Below are positions 26,348 to 33,551 of a stretch of 64,000 nucleotides of DNA, piece after piece (position 1 is the first letter of the stretch; each line of letters opens with the position of its first letter). The DNA is from a virus. The notes under the pieces are model-generated. The model was given only the letters and a program-made list of their open reading frames with translations. It was not told where the DNA came from and made no database searches. A program made the translations under genes and the position numbers. The stretch is taken from positions 1 to 64,000 of IMG/VR virus record IMGVR_UViG_3300044858_003476; one strand, 5' to 3'.

Positions 26348-26611
26348 CTAGCATGCCCATGCCTTGCGGGCCTTGCATAAGCGCTTGTTAGGTGTCTTGC
26401 GACAGTCTATATCGTGCATATCCGCCTGGCCTGCGCTACGCGCACAGAAGCTCTTACGGCGGGCCGCATCTACCTTATTCTTGGGATTAGGAGCAGGGGG
26501 CTTCAGGTTAGAGCCAGTAGCGCGATTGTAATCAGCGCGGCCCTTAGCTGTTAGCCCTCCGTCCGGATCCTTGTGCTCTTTCTTAAAAGTGAAGCTCTTC
26601 TTCTTAGCCAT
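26348..26611 (-). CDS. Small basic phage protein of the GGLTAKGRADYN type
   Basis: 87 residues on the minus strand, against all neighbours. Very basic, with DPDGGLTAKGRADYN and ATGSNLKPPAP near 15-40, and AARRKSFCARSAGQ and RKAWAC at the end. I recall many phages coding such a protein (possibly DUF6321), with unknown function; the basic nature suggests nucleic acid binding. The minus-strand CRISPR-like unit at 26647-26675 lies just upstream of its start, in the same orientation. Confidence 0.75.
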   Translation of the reverse strand: MAKKKSFTFKKEHKDPDGGLTAKGRADYNRATGSNLKPPAPNPKNKVDAARRKSFCARSAGQADMHDIDCRKTPNKRLCKARKAWAC

Positions 26612-26646
26612 AGTTATTAACAGACATTAGAAATTGTGTTAGAATT

Positions 26647-26675
26647 AATCTCAATCCCTAGTAGGGTTTGAGATT
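26647..26675 (-). repeat. CRISPR-repeat-like unit A (reverse orientation, near-palindromic)
   Basis: Read on the minus strand it starts AATCTCAAACCCTACTAGGG and continues ATTGAGATT, resembling the common cyanobacterial repeat half CTTAAACCCTATTAGGG + ATTGAAAC. The two 14-base arms are self-complementary with one mismatch. Confidence 0.6.
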
Positions 26676-26718
26676 CACCATTATCATACTCAACGTAATT
26701 GGTTAATAGTAGGTGTTA

Positions 26719-26755
26719 TTGTGTATTAGTTTTAAACCCTACTAGAGATTGAAAC
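26719..26755 (+). repeat. CRISPR-repeat-like unit B
   Basis: 37-base span ending TTTTAAACCCTACTAGAG + ATTGAAAC. About 30 of 37 bases agree with the cyanobacterial repeat I remember, which ends CTTAAACCCTATTAGGG + ATTGAAAC. Followed by a 44-base unique segment and unit C. Confidence 0.65.
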
Positions 26756-26799
26756 TAATTGAATCATGATAGGTTTCCAATCCGATAGAATGTAATCAA

Positions 26800-26836
26800 G
26801 GAATAATTAACCTTAAGCCTTATTAGGGGTTGAAAC
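26800..26836 (+). repeat. CRISPR-repeat-like unit C
   Basis: 37-base span ending CCTTAAGCCTTATTAGGGG + TTGAAAC. From base 6 on it differs from the remembered cyanobacterial repeat at only three or four positions. With unit B it brackets a 44-base segment (26756-26799), a normal spacer length, so B-C may be a one-spacer mini-array. Confidence 0.65.
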
Positions 26837-26885
26837 AAACAGTGATGCCATCACCAGGAATCCTAAATTATATGGCAGGGATAAT

Positions 26886-27152
26886 ATGACTGATGGCACT
26901 AGCTATTATGCTAGAACTGATAGTGACGGCACTAGCTATACCAACGTTGAAGTCTTGCCTACGGTATTTAAAAAATTTATTATTACTGAAACAGGATCAA
27001 ATTATATAGCTCAGATTGTTGATGTGTCGAGACTATTAAAATGTTGGGAAGCGTTAGGGTTTCCTCTTTGTATTGATACTACTAAATTTAACTTTTATGA
27101 GGGTTGGGCTATAGGTTCTGGTGTAGAGACTGGTATCCCCAAAAACCTTTAG
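26886..27152 (+). CDS. Unknown protein, short paralogue of the gene at 27235
   Basis: 88 residues. FKKFIITETGSNYIAQIVDV and WEALGF match the C-terminal half of the protein at 27235-27663 (FQKFLITNTGSNYTVQTVDV, WEALGF). It has its own C-terminal extension and a short N-terminus with a repeated DGTSY motif. Not recognised. AT-rich, unlike the phage backbone. Begins 49 bases after CRISPR-like unit C. Confidence 0.65.
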   Translation: MTDGTSYYARTDSDGTSYTNVEVLPTVFKKFIITETGSNYIAQIVDVSRLLKCWEALGFPLCIDTTKFNFYEGWAIGSGVETGIPKNL

Positions 27153-27161
27153 ACTTCTTAC

Positions 27162-27191
27162 TTGACATTTTTATTACGCTTATGGTAGACT
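27162..27191 (+). promoter_or_regulatory. Sigma70-type promoter candidate for 27235
   Basis: TTGACA (27162-27167), 18-base spacer, TAGACT (27186-27191), 44 bases before the ATG. Confidence 0.45.
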
Positions 27192-27234
27192 TAAGTAAGT
27201 CAAATATAGTTTAGCATCTTTTTTACTACAAGTT

Positions 27235-27663
27235 ATGTCTAATTTTCCAAAAGTGCAACAAAATTTTAATGCTCCTGTTTATGGAGTAACTGAAAAAATT
27301 GTCAAAGATCAAGTTACAGAATTAAAACCTGATTATATTGTTAGATTTATTGCGTGGGTCTTTCCTGGTGAGAGCGATTTAGTTTATAAAGAATTGCTTG
27401 TAACCAATATTTCACTTGGGGTTACCACTGAATTAGCCAAAAAAATTAAATTTGACGATGCTGATATGATTACTCCTGAATTACAGGGCAAAACTGGCAA
27501 GGTTGGTGGCACTAGCTATCTTTCAGTTTATATCGCCCCAGAAATTTTTCAAAAATTTCTTATTACTAATACAGGATCAAATTATACGGTTCAAACTGTT
27601 GACGTACCAAGACTATTAGAATATTGGGAAGCATTAGGGTTTACTGGTTATATTAAAAGTTAG
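27235..27663 (+). CDS. Unknown 142-residue protein, paralogue of 26886
   Basis: N-terminal half: PVYGVTEKIVKDQVTELKPDY, then beta-type text; C-terminal half shares FxKFxITxTGSNYxxQxVDV and WEALGF with the shorter neighbour. No membrane segment. The two genes arose by duplication. Located in the island with CRISPR-like units, so an anti-CRISPR or other host-interaction role can be proposed but not shown. Confidence 0.65.
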   Translation: MSNFPKVQQNFNAPVYGVTEKIVKDQVTELKPDYIVRFIAWVFPGESDLVYKELLVTNISLGVTTELAKKIKFDDADMITPELQGKTGKVGGTSYLSVYIAPEIFQKFLITNTGSNYTVQTVDVPRLLEYWEALGFTGYIKS

Positions 27664-27686
27664 TTTTTTTATTTAGGAGACACAAA

Positions 27687-27785
27687 GTGATTACCGCAAA
27701 ATAATTAAAAGAGTTTTTGGCGACTGTTGAAGACAATGCCCTTATTTTTATAGGGAAAAGCGGAGGGATGTCTTATGGTTGCTAA
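27687..27785 (+). pseudogene. Small ORF with in-frame stop
   Basis: GTG 27687 behind AGGAGA starts MITAK, then TAA, then continues in frame LKEFLATVEDNALIFIGKSG to TAA 27783. A single CAA-to-TAA change would explain it (MITAKQLKEFL...). Confidence 0.45.
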
Positions 27786-27791
27786 GATTTT

Positions 27792-27953
27792 ATGGTTAAG
27801 AAGGAATTGTTTATAGAGAAAGAAGACCGGTTTCTTGATTCTCTAATTTGGGATCATGACTTCGATGACGAAGAAGTTGAAAAGCTTGAAAAGGAAGCTA
27901 TCGAGCGACAAGCTATCTATTTGCAATACTACCCAGACTGGGGGGATGATTAA
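27792..27953 (+). CDS. Unknown 53-residue acidic protein
   Basis: MVKKELFIEKEDRFLDSLIW followed by an acidic helix (DDEEVEKLEKEAIERQAIY). The stop overlaps the next ATG by 8 bases. Not recognised. Confidence 0.5.
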   Translation: MVKKELFIEKEDRFLDSLIWDHDFDDEEVEKLEKEAIERQAIYLQYYPDWGDD

Positions 27954-28071
27954 ATATCAAGGAAACCTTGTTATTTTTAGCGATAGGACTGTTAAAGCGT
28001 ATTTTCTAGATAAAACCTTTAGACTTTTTATAGTAACTCCAAAAAACAATGAATCAAACACAACTAGATAA
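27946..28071 (+). CDS. Unknown 41-residue protein
   Basis: ATG 27946 follows GGGGGG and overlaps the preceding stop (ATGATTAA). MIKYQGNLVIFSDRTVKAYF suggests a small beta hairpin protein. It overlaps the next gene by 23 bases. Small and uncertain. Confidence 0.4.
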   Translation: MIKYQGNLVIFSDRTVKAYFLDKTFRLFIVTPKNNESNTTR

Positions 28072-28336
28072 AGAGATTGATAAATTTCTAAAAAAGAAAT
28101 TAACCAAAGCGGAACTAAAAGAGGTGGGAATAAAACCACGCTCTTTAATATTAACAATACGCAATCTTATCGAAAGGTATTTACTTATCATTTTAGATAG
28201 TATTTTTATTGATGTCCCTCGTGGATGGAATAACTTTTTTGAAAGCTTCTACTGTTGGCAGAAGCTAATACTTAAAAACAATAAATCAATAACAGAGATT
28301 TATTTTTGGGAAAATATCAATAACTATAAAAAATAA
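28049..28336 (+). CDS. Unknown 95-residue protein, paralogue of 29142
   Basis: The centre shares YLLII...VP.GW..FFE.F..WQ.L with the protein at 29142-29477. It has a charged helical N-terminus (DKEIDKFLKKKLTKAELKE), then LIERYLLIILDSIFIDVP, possibly membrane-associated. Not recognised. Confidence 0.55.
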   Translation: MNQTQLDKEIDKFLKKKLTKAELKEVGIKPRSLILTIRNLIERYLLIILDSIFIDVPRGWNNFFESFYCWQKLILKNNKSITEIYFWENINNYKK

Positions 28337-28352
28337 ACAAAACTTTAAAACC

Positions 28353-28808
28353 ATGCTACAAATCATCTCAGGATATAAACTGGAGGGGTTATCAGTTGCT
28401 TCTATCGGAATGTGTCAGTCTCTAGAGGCAATTGATGTCCTAGTATCTGACTTTATAAGTAGAAGCGACTACCCAGTAATATCTAATGTTTTGGATTTTT
28501 TTACCTATTGGCAACTAGAGAAAACAAAACTATGTCAATTACTAAAACACTGGCGACTTAGCAGTACATCGATTAAAATAGCATTCTGGGTAATTAAAAA
28601 AGACTTGCTTAGTGGACTATTCCTTTTTTACCGATTATTAGAGGGGTATAGCAAAGAAGCCAGAATACACACAACTTCTATTGAGGTTGTCGATTTTCTA
28701 CTAGAATACTGGACAAGTAATCAAATTACTTTAATTAAAGAATCAAGAGTATTAAACAAAGACCTCGCTCAAAGAATTAGAAATCAAGGGCTAGATATAT
28801 TAAGATGA
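28353..28808 (+). CDS. Unknown 151-residue helical protein
   Basis: Helix-rich, Leu/Ile-rich text (WQLEKTKLCQLLKHWRL, LLSGLFLFYRLLEGYSKEA). No clear motif. AT-rich island gene. Followed by an 11-bp tandem repeat and CRISPR-like unit D. Confidence 0.55.
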   Translation: MLQIISGYKLEGLSVASIGMCQSLEAIDVLVSDFISRSDYPVISNVLDFFTYWQLEKTKLCQLLKHWRLSSTSIKIAFWVIKKDLLSGLFLFYRLLEGYSKEARIHTTSIEVVDFLLEYWTSNQITLIKESRVLNKDLAQRIRNQGLDILR

Positions 28809-28814
28809 ACCTCC

Positions 28815-28857
28815 AGCTCATAACTAGCTCATAACTAGCTCATAACTGACTCATAAC
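28815..28857 (+). repeat. 11-bp tandem repeat
   Basis: AGCTCATAACT occurs three times head to tail (28815-28847), then a fourth imperfect copy GACTCATAAC. Placed right before CRISPR-like unit D. Confidence 0.85.
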
Positions 28858-28858
28858 G

Positions 28859-28895
28859 AAAAGGATTGACTTTAAACCTTATTAGGAATTGAAAC
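28859..28895 (+). repeat. CRISPR-repeat-like unit D
   Basis: 37-base span ending CTTTAAACCTTATTAGGA + ATTGAAAC, the same family as units B and C, 2 kb away. It runs up to 5 bases before the ATG at 28901. Confidence 0.6.
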
Positions 28896-28900
28896 AAAAT

Positions 28901-29089
28901 ATGGAAAAATACACTTTGATTAAAATAAAACAGGATGGAAGTGCTAAAACTTTCATCTATAAACCAATTGACACAGAACCCACTAAAAAACTTAAGGATA
29001 AATTAATAGAAATCTTAATGATACTTAAAACACTGACAGCAGAAAGGGTAAATTTAATTTATTTTCTTATTAAAACTATCGACAAATAA
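28901..29089 (+). CDS. Unknown 62-residue basic protein
   Basis: ATG 28901; the frame is open a little upstream into CRISPR-like unit D. MEKYTLIKIKQDGSAKTF, then a helical, Leu/Ile-rich end (LIEILMILKTLTAERVNL). Not recognised. Confidence 0.5.
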   Translation: MEKYTLIKIKQDGSAKTFIYKPIDTEPTKKLKDKLIEILMILKTLTAERVNLIYFLIKTIDK

Positions 29090-29141
29090 CTTTAATTGTG
29101 GTAAAGTAATATAGAACACCTAGAAAAGTTAAAGTAAAATT

Positions 29142-29477
29142 ATGAAAATAAAACCGATGACTCTGATCTTGAATTTACTCTTAATCTCTGCGTGGGGATT
29201 TATGTTAATCACTAAAGGGTTGTTTTACACCTTGTCTCTTAGTTTTTATGTTTATGTTTGCAATAAGCTTTTTGAAAAGTATTTACTTATTATTTGGACT
29301 ACTCTTAGAGAGGATGTTCCTTATGGATGGAAGCAATTTTTTGAGTGTTTTCGTTTATGGCAAAGCTTAACAGTTGAAAGAAAACACATAAATTTTTACA
29401 AGGGAATGTTTTTTTGGTTTCTTAGTGACAAGCAATGGTATCTTGGCGATGAACAAACATTAGAACTTTATATGTAA
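29142..29477 (+). CDS. Membrane protein paralogous to 28049
   Basis: 111 residues. N-terminal hydrophobic segments at about 5-22 and 26-40 (LILNLLLISAWGFMLITKGL, YTLSLSFYVYVC), then KYLLIIWTTLREDVPYGWKQ and FFECFRLWQSL, shared with the shorter protein at 28049. Duplicated gene family within the AT-rich island. Confidence 0.55.
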   Translation: MKIKPMTLILNLLLISAWGFMLITKGLFYTLSLSFYVYVCNKLFEKYLLIIWTTLREDVPYGWKQFFECFRLWQSLTVERKHINFYKGMFFWFLSDKQWYLGDEQTLELYM

Positions 29478-29496
29478 AATTAATCGGAGTCACAAT

Positions 29497-30021
29497 ATGT
29501 TTTATGTAGAATTGTTAAATCCTTGCTATTCTTACTCTTCTATTGAGGATAGTCAGTCAGAAGAACCTGTTGAAAACTTTCCTCAACAAAATCAAGGGCT
29601 TTTCAGTGATATTAATAACAACCGTCAAACTCAAAAAGGATTAGAAGGTTATTTACAGACCTTTCTAAATATTTGGAATCGAGAATTAGAACCTGATGGT
29701 GAATTTAGTTGGCAGATTATTCGGTTTCAGTTTAAAGAAACAAAAAGTTTTATGTTAGCTATTGTTTTCTCTACACAAGAATACGGAGAAAAACCTCAAC
29801 CCGTTTCTGAATTAGAACAAAAGCAACGAATAGAATCTTTTAATCAACTAATAAAACAGAAAAATGATTTAGTTTGTTCAGTTTCTGATACAAAAATTAT
29901 TATTATCAAGCGCAATGAACAAAAACTCTGGACTTGTAGTATGGCGCGTAAAGACGCAGGAGAAGCAATGCTTCAACTTCTTAATTTGCAAGAATCTCAA
30001 AAGAATCAAAAACCAATATGA
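29497..30021 (+). CDS. Unknown 174-residue protein
   Basis: RBS CGGAG before ATG. Low-complexity, Gln/Asn/Ser-rich first 60 residues, then a globular part (WNRELEPDGEFSWQIIRFQF, SFMLAIVFSTQEYG) with a helical Lys/Gln-rich end. Not recognised. It precedes the tRNA promoter. Confidence 0.6.
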   Translation: MFYVELLNPCYSYSSIEDSQSEEPVENFPQQNQGLFSDINNNRQTQKGLEGYLQTFLNIWNRELEPDGEFSWQIIRFQFKETKSFMLAIVFSTQEYGEKPQPVSELEQKQRIESFNQLIKQKNDLVCSVSDTKIIIIKRNEQKLWTCSMARKDAGEAMLQLLNLQESQKNQKPI

Positions 30022-30050
30022 TTGACAAGCATTAAAAATTGTAGTAAGAT
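30022..30050 (+). promoter_or_regulatory. Promoter of tRNA-Tyr
   Basis: TTGACA (30022-30027), 17-base spacer, TAAGAT (30045-30050), 12 bases before the mature tRNA 5' end. Good sigma70 consensus. Confidence 0.65.
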
Positions 30051-30062
30051 AAGTTTAGGTAA

Positions 30063-30144
30063 GGGTTAGTGGCCGAGTAGTCGAAGGCAACAGACTGTAA
30101 ATCTGTAGAGTAATTCCACGCTGGTGCAAATCCAGCCTAACCCA
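30063..30144 (+). tRNA. trnY: tRNA-Tyr (GTA)
   Basis: Acceptor GGGTTAG/CTAACCC fully paired; anticodon arm ACAGA-CTGTAAA-TCTGT gives anticodon GTA; variable region around TAATTCCA; T arm GCTGG-TGCAAAT-CCAGC (TGC instead of the usual TTC). Discriminator A, CCA not encoded (ACTA follows). The class II-like variable arm suits bacterial tRNA-Tyr. Confidence 0.88.
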
Positions 30145-30173
30145 CTAAAAATAATAACCATAGGAGTAAATCA

Positions 30174-30446
30174 ATGGACGAAACAATCACAGTTTATGTC
30201 ACAAAATACGCTTTGACAAGTGGCATTATAAAGTGCAATGGAAAAATCTGCCATGGGGTATTTTCCCCAGATAATCCCCGTAAATTTAATATGTTAATGC
30301 TAGACGGATTTACCTCAAAAGAGTATGTGCTAACGGAAACAGAAGCTCAAAAAGCCTTTGAAGAAAAGAGGCTTAAAGCAATTAAACAAACTGAAAGAAA
30401 ACTTGAAAAACTGAAGAATCTAAAAATGCAACTCAATGAGTATTAA
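30174..30446 (+). CDS. Unknown 90-residue protein
   Basis: RBS TAGGAG 9 bases before ATG. Beta-rich N-terminal half (ITVYVTKYALTSGIIKC, two Cys) and a basic coiled-coil-like end (RKLEKLKNLKMQLNEY). Resembles small cyanobacterial genes of unknown function. Last gene of the AT-rich island. Confidence 0.6.
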   Translation: MDETITVYVTKYALTSGIIKCNGKICHGVFSPDNPRKFNMLMLDGFTSKEYVLTETEAQKAFEEKRLKAIKQTERKLEKLKNLKMQLNEY

Positions 30447-30470
30447 ATGAATTTATTAACTCGTGACTGG

Positions 30471-30479
30471 TGGTACAAT
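30471..30479 (+). promoter_or_regulatory. Extended -10 promoter element before the kinase gene
   Basis: TGG followed by TACAAT (30474-30479), 8 bases before the start at 30487; no good -35 element. Likely gives a near-leaderless message. Confidence 0.35.
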
Positions 30480-30486
30480 TTAACCT

Positions 30487-31074
30487 ATGTTCTTTATTAT
30501 TATTCATGGTCTAAGTGGCTCAGGTAAGACTGAAGCCTCTAAGTGTTTATCTAAGTTACTGGGGGTAGAGGAGATTCATCCTATAGCCCCGTGGAAGCGC
30601 TTCACAGAGAAATATTATGAATTGCCAGAGGGGGCCCTCGATACAACAGAATACAAGGAGTATACGCCCAATGGTATGAACATAACCATGAATCAGTTCA
30701 TGGTTAATCTTTATCACTTCATGAGAGAGAATGATCCCTACTTCTCTAGTCGTATGATGCGGACTGAGATACGGCGCCATATCAGCAAGGGTATACCTAC
30801 TGTTCTATTATCCCTACGCAACCTGGAGGAGGTAGAGGTAATAGAGAGTATGCTATCTACATTGATTAATAGATGCTGTATAGTAATCAATATAAGCCGC
30901 TCGTCTGAGCAGGTACTGAGTAGTGATGTTAACTATCAGGCTATTAAGGACCGTCTGGCTCGCCTTAATGGAGCAGGCGTTCATTATATAGACATAGTTA
31001 ATAACTACCGCAGAGTATCAGACTTGAAGAAGGCACTAGAGAGATTGCTTAAAATCTATGTCAATACTAGATAA
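30487..31074 (+). CDS. P-loop nucleotide kinase, possibly deoxynucleoside monophosphate kinase
   Basis: 195 residues. N-terminal FFIIIHGLSGSGKTEAS (Walker A GLSGSGKT), then IAPWKRFTEKYYELPEGAL, reminiscent of the T4 gene 1 dNMP kinase arrangement of LKF.....FG.P, and RRHISKGIPTVLLSLRNLEE in the place of the Walker B strand. The C-terminal sequence is helical. It would make dNDPs from dNMPs for the phage polymerase. Substrate is inferred only. Overlaps the next gene by 17 bases. Confidence 0.65.
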   Translation: MFFIIIHGLSGSGKTEASKCLSKLLGVEEIHPIAPWKRFTEKYYELPEGALDTTEYKEYTPNGMNITMNQFMVNLYHFMRENDPYFSSRMMRTEIRRHISKGIPTVLLSLRNLEEVEVIESMLSTLINRCCIVINISRSSEQVLSSDVNYQAIKDRLARLNGAGVHYIDIVNNYRRVSDLKKALERLLKIYVNTR

Positions 31075-31513
31075 TAGACCGTGGTACTACGTTATATATA
31101 AGGGCCCCGATTCTTATATAGGTGTGACTGATTATCTCGCAGCCGTGGCGCATGATAGGCAGTCTAGTCTAAGCTTTATGACGCAGCAGAGTAGATTACT
31201 TAATTACCTGAAGAAGGGGCGCGCAGATTATAAGGCTAGTATCCGCGTAGCCCGCGCCATTAGGCCCGCCAGTGTAATAGGTTATGGTAACTATCTAGTA
31301 AGACAGAAGGGACACCTATCAGTTATTGAGCGGTGTGATGTTAGTACTCCTCATAGTCATAAGCATTTGAAATCCGCGCGGGCCGAGTTGATTATCTATC
31401 TCGAATGCGAGATGGACCGATGGAGTAAAACAATTAGGACTATACGGAGATTAGATGCAGATAACGTTCAACGGCCCCTATCAGATGCTGCTGGGTCCGG
31501 CAGGGAGTGGTAA
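31058..31513 (+). CDS. Unknown 151-residue protein
   Basis: Overlaps the kinase gene at its start and the helicase at its end (59 bases). Basic (RAARAIRPAS-like region, HSHKHLKSARAEL). The first 40 residues (WYYVIYKGPDSYIGVTDYL) look beta-type. Not recognised; the long overlap leaves the exact end of the functional protein open. Confidence 0.55.
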   Translation: MSILDNRPWYYVIYKGPDSYIGVTDYLAAVAHDRQSSLSFMTQQSRLLNYLKKGRADYKASIRVARAIRPASVIGYGNYLVRQKGHLSVIERCDVSTPHSHKHLKSARAELIIYLECEMDRWSKTIRTIRRLDADNVQRPLSDAAGSGREW

Positions 31514-32633
31514 AACAACATACATACAGAGTTTGAGTAAGGCCCTCATCACTAGTAGTACTGGCGTGAGCGCTATTAATGCAGGCGGTACTACTATTCA
31601 CGCGGCCCTCCAGTTCTTTGATACTACTAGTCTATTACGCGCTGCTTCCAGTGGAGCGCTGGCCACTAAGCTACGGGCTATATCTAATCTATTTGATACT
31701 CTAGTCATAGATGAGATCAGTATGCTACATGGCCCGCAACTAGCTATTATCCATCACGTAATGGAGAAGAGTAACATAAATATGAATCTCCTACTCGTGG
31801 GGGACTTCTGTCAGTTACCACTAGTACCAGATAAAAAGGTCACTAGCACGCCAGTCTATCAAACAGACTGCCTGCAGAACTTCGATATACATTACTTACG
31901 AGAGGTCAGGCGCCAGAGTGACCCCGGTTTTATACAAGCGCTGACTAGCGTAAGAGAAGGGCGACCTCACGAAGCAGTAGATTGGTTCATAGATAATGTA
32001 GAGTTTGTCAATCAGCTCGAAGATAACTACGCGGGTACTACTATCCTGCCTACTAATGATAGTGTAGATAGATATAACGCCCTGCACCTAGCGCGACTAG
32101 AAGGGCCTAGTCGTCTCTACACTAAGAACTACGTTATACCGAAGGAGGGTAGGGCCGCTCCTGAGTGGGGCCAAATACCTAAATCAGTAGAGCTAAGGAA
32201 AGGCGCGCGTGTTATTCTACTTCGTAATAAACTTCCTTGCTACGCTAATGGCGATATCGCTATAGTCAAGGAGCTCATGACTAACACTATACTGGTGACA
32301 GTAGAACGTACCGGTCAGGAGACTATCATTGAGTACGTGACACGAGATAATAAAGAGCTCGGCACTAACAAGCTACTGGGCCGCTGCCACTACTTACCTG
32401 TTAGACTAGGCTATGCCCTCACTGTTCATCGTAGTCAGGGGCTCACGCTTAATAACGTACAGGCTCGTCTCAGTAATTTACGTTGGCTCAGCGGGGGCCT
32501 CTATACTATTCTTAGTCGTGTACGTCACTATAGCGGCCTCCGTCTGATAGGTACACGGTCCGCTTTCTGTGATAGTTGCTATATAGAGCCCTCTATCCTT
32601 AAATTCTATAATCAGTTAGGTACTAAATCATAA
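31455..32633 (+). CDS. Pif1/Dda-type SF1B helicase
   Basis: 392 residues. Motif I GPAGSGKTTYIQSL (14-27), Ia TGVSAINAGGTTIHAAL, motif II LVIDEISML, motif III LLVGDFCQLPLV, V/VI YALTVHRSQGLTL and YTILSRVR. These mark the Pif1/RecD/Dda group of 5'-3' DNA helicases. Likely roles: replication start, displacement of proteins at forks, recombination. Its start lies within the preceding gene; the stop overlaps the next (TAATG). Confidence 0.88.
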   Translation: MQITFNGPYQMLLGPAGSGKTTYIQSLSKALITSSTGVSAINAGGTTIHAALQFFDTTSLLRAASSGALATKLRAISNLFDTLVIDEISMLHGPQLAIIHHVMEKSNINMNLLLVGDFCQLPLVPDKKVTSTPVYQTDCLQNFDIHYLREVRRQSDPGFIQALTSVREGRPHEAVDWFIDNVEFVNQLEDNYAGTTILPTNDSVDRYNALHLARLEGPSRLYTKNYVIPKEGRAAPEWGQIPKSVELRKGARVILLRNKLPCYANGDIAIVKELMTNTILVTVERTGQETIIEYVTRDNKELGTNKLLGRCHYLPVRLGYALTVHRSQGLTLNNVQARLSNLRWLSGGLYTILSRVRHYSGLRLIGTRSAFCDSCYIEPSILKFYNQLGTKS

Positions 32634-32914
32634 TGTTCGATTTACTTAAATACTTGCGGGGGCGTATATCTGACTTCCGCGAACCATATCAATCTCGTAC
32701 GGCTCTTGGCGACGAGATCTTCTGCTGGTTTCATGGCACCCGCCGTCTCGCGTGTGTTAAATGGATTAAGGGTGGTTATTGTATTATCCCTAACTACCAC
32801 CCTAACTTGCTTAGCATCTTATCTACATTCAAGTCGGCTCAACAATACAGTGACGAGGAAGCGCCTGATGCCGTATACGAGGCCTATAGAAACCTATTTG
32901 ATAACAATGGATGA
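32633..32914 (+). CDS. Unknown 93-residue protein
   Basis: Start overlaps the helicase stop by one base. MFDLLKYLRGRISDFREPYQ, then RRLACVKWIKGGYCIIPN. Small alpha/beta protein with no known motif. Followed by a gene-poor 159-base leader holding a weak hairpin (CCCCTCTG...AGTGTAGGGG near 32953-32974). Confidence 0.65.
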   Translation: MFDLLKYLRGRISDFREPYQSRTALGDEIFCWFHGTRRLACVKWIKGGYCIIPNYHPNLLSILSTFKSAQQYSDEEAPDAVYEAYRNLFDNNG

Positions 32915-33073
32915 ACTATTGTGAGGTAGAACCTTTCATCAATTATTAGTGGCCCCTCTGCCAAAGTGTAGGGGGGTTCTATTGTCTGTAGCCCCAGTCC
33001 ATTGCATGGCACTAACCAAAGAATCTGAGTTATAAACATTTAAACCTAATTGTTAATCTAAGGGAAAGATAAA

Positions 33074-33400
33074 ATGCACCAAAATATAAGCACCGATGAA
33101 GCAATCAAGCTACTCAAAGAGGATGATAATGCTGATTGGTCATGGTCGGGCGCTGAGGCTTTAGTTGAGTATCTAGAAGATTTAGAGAATAGCCTTGGTG
33201 AATCTATCGCGTTTAATAGAGTCGCTATCCGGTGCGAGTATTCAGAATACTCTAGCGCTCTAGAAGCGGCTGAACATTACGACTTTATACCAGAAGATGA
33301 TGAGGATGAGGATGATATAGAGTCATCTGCTATTACTTATCTAGAAGACAGAACAACAGTAATTAAATTTGAGGGGGGCGTTATTATTCAACAATTTTAA
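33074..33400 (+). CDS. Conserved small acidic phage protein
   Basis: 108 residues, GGGAAAG before ATG. ALVEYLEDLENSLGESIAF, VAIRCEYSEYSSALEAAEH, then an Asp/Glu run (PEDDEDEDDIES), then LEDRTTVIKFEGGVIIQQF. I recall this arrangement (EYLE..E, VAIRC.FSEY, TTVI...GGVIIQ.F) from many phages and plasmids with no known function. Acidic nature and spread suggest an anti-host or DNA-mimic role. Confidence 0.7.
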   Translation: MHQNISTDEAIKLLKEDDNADWSWSGAEALVEYLEDLENSLGESIAFNRVAIRCEYSEYSSALEAAEHYDFIPEDDEDEDDIESSAITYLEDRTTVIKFEGGVIIQQF

Positions 33401-33479
33401 TTAATTAGTTAGATATAAAGTATCTTAACGAGTATTCTTTTGCTTAGTCTATTCTTATTGATGGTAAGAATAATTAGTT

Positions 33480-33514
33480 ATACTGTTATTCCAGTTGTCT
33501 TGAAATAACAGTAT
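33480..33514 (+). promoter_or_regulatory. Hairpin sharing its loop with the phoH leader
   Basis: ATACTGTTATT (33480-33490) pairs perfectly with AATAACAGTAT (33504-33514). Loop and edge contain TTGTCTTGAAA, also present in the phoH leader hairpin (11870-11880), while the stems differ. Lies 38 bases before the start at 33552. Confidence 0.6.
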
Positions 33515-33551
33515 GTGGTACAACATATTGTCGCCTATACGGAGGGTATAA

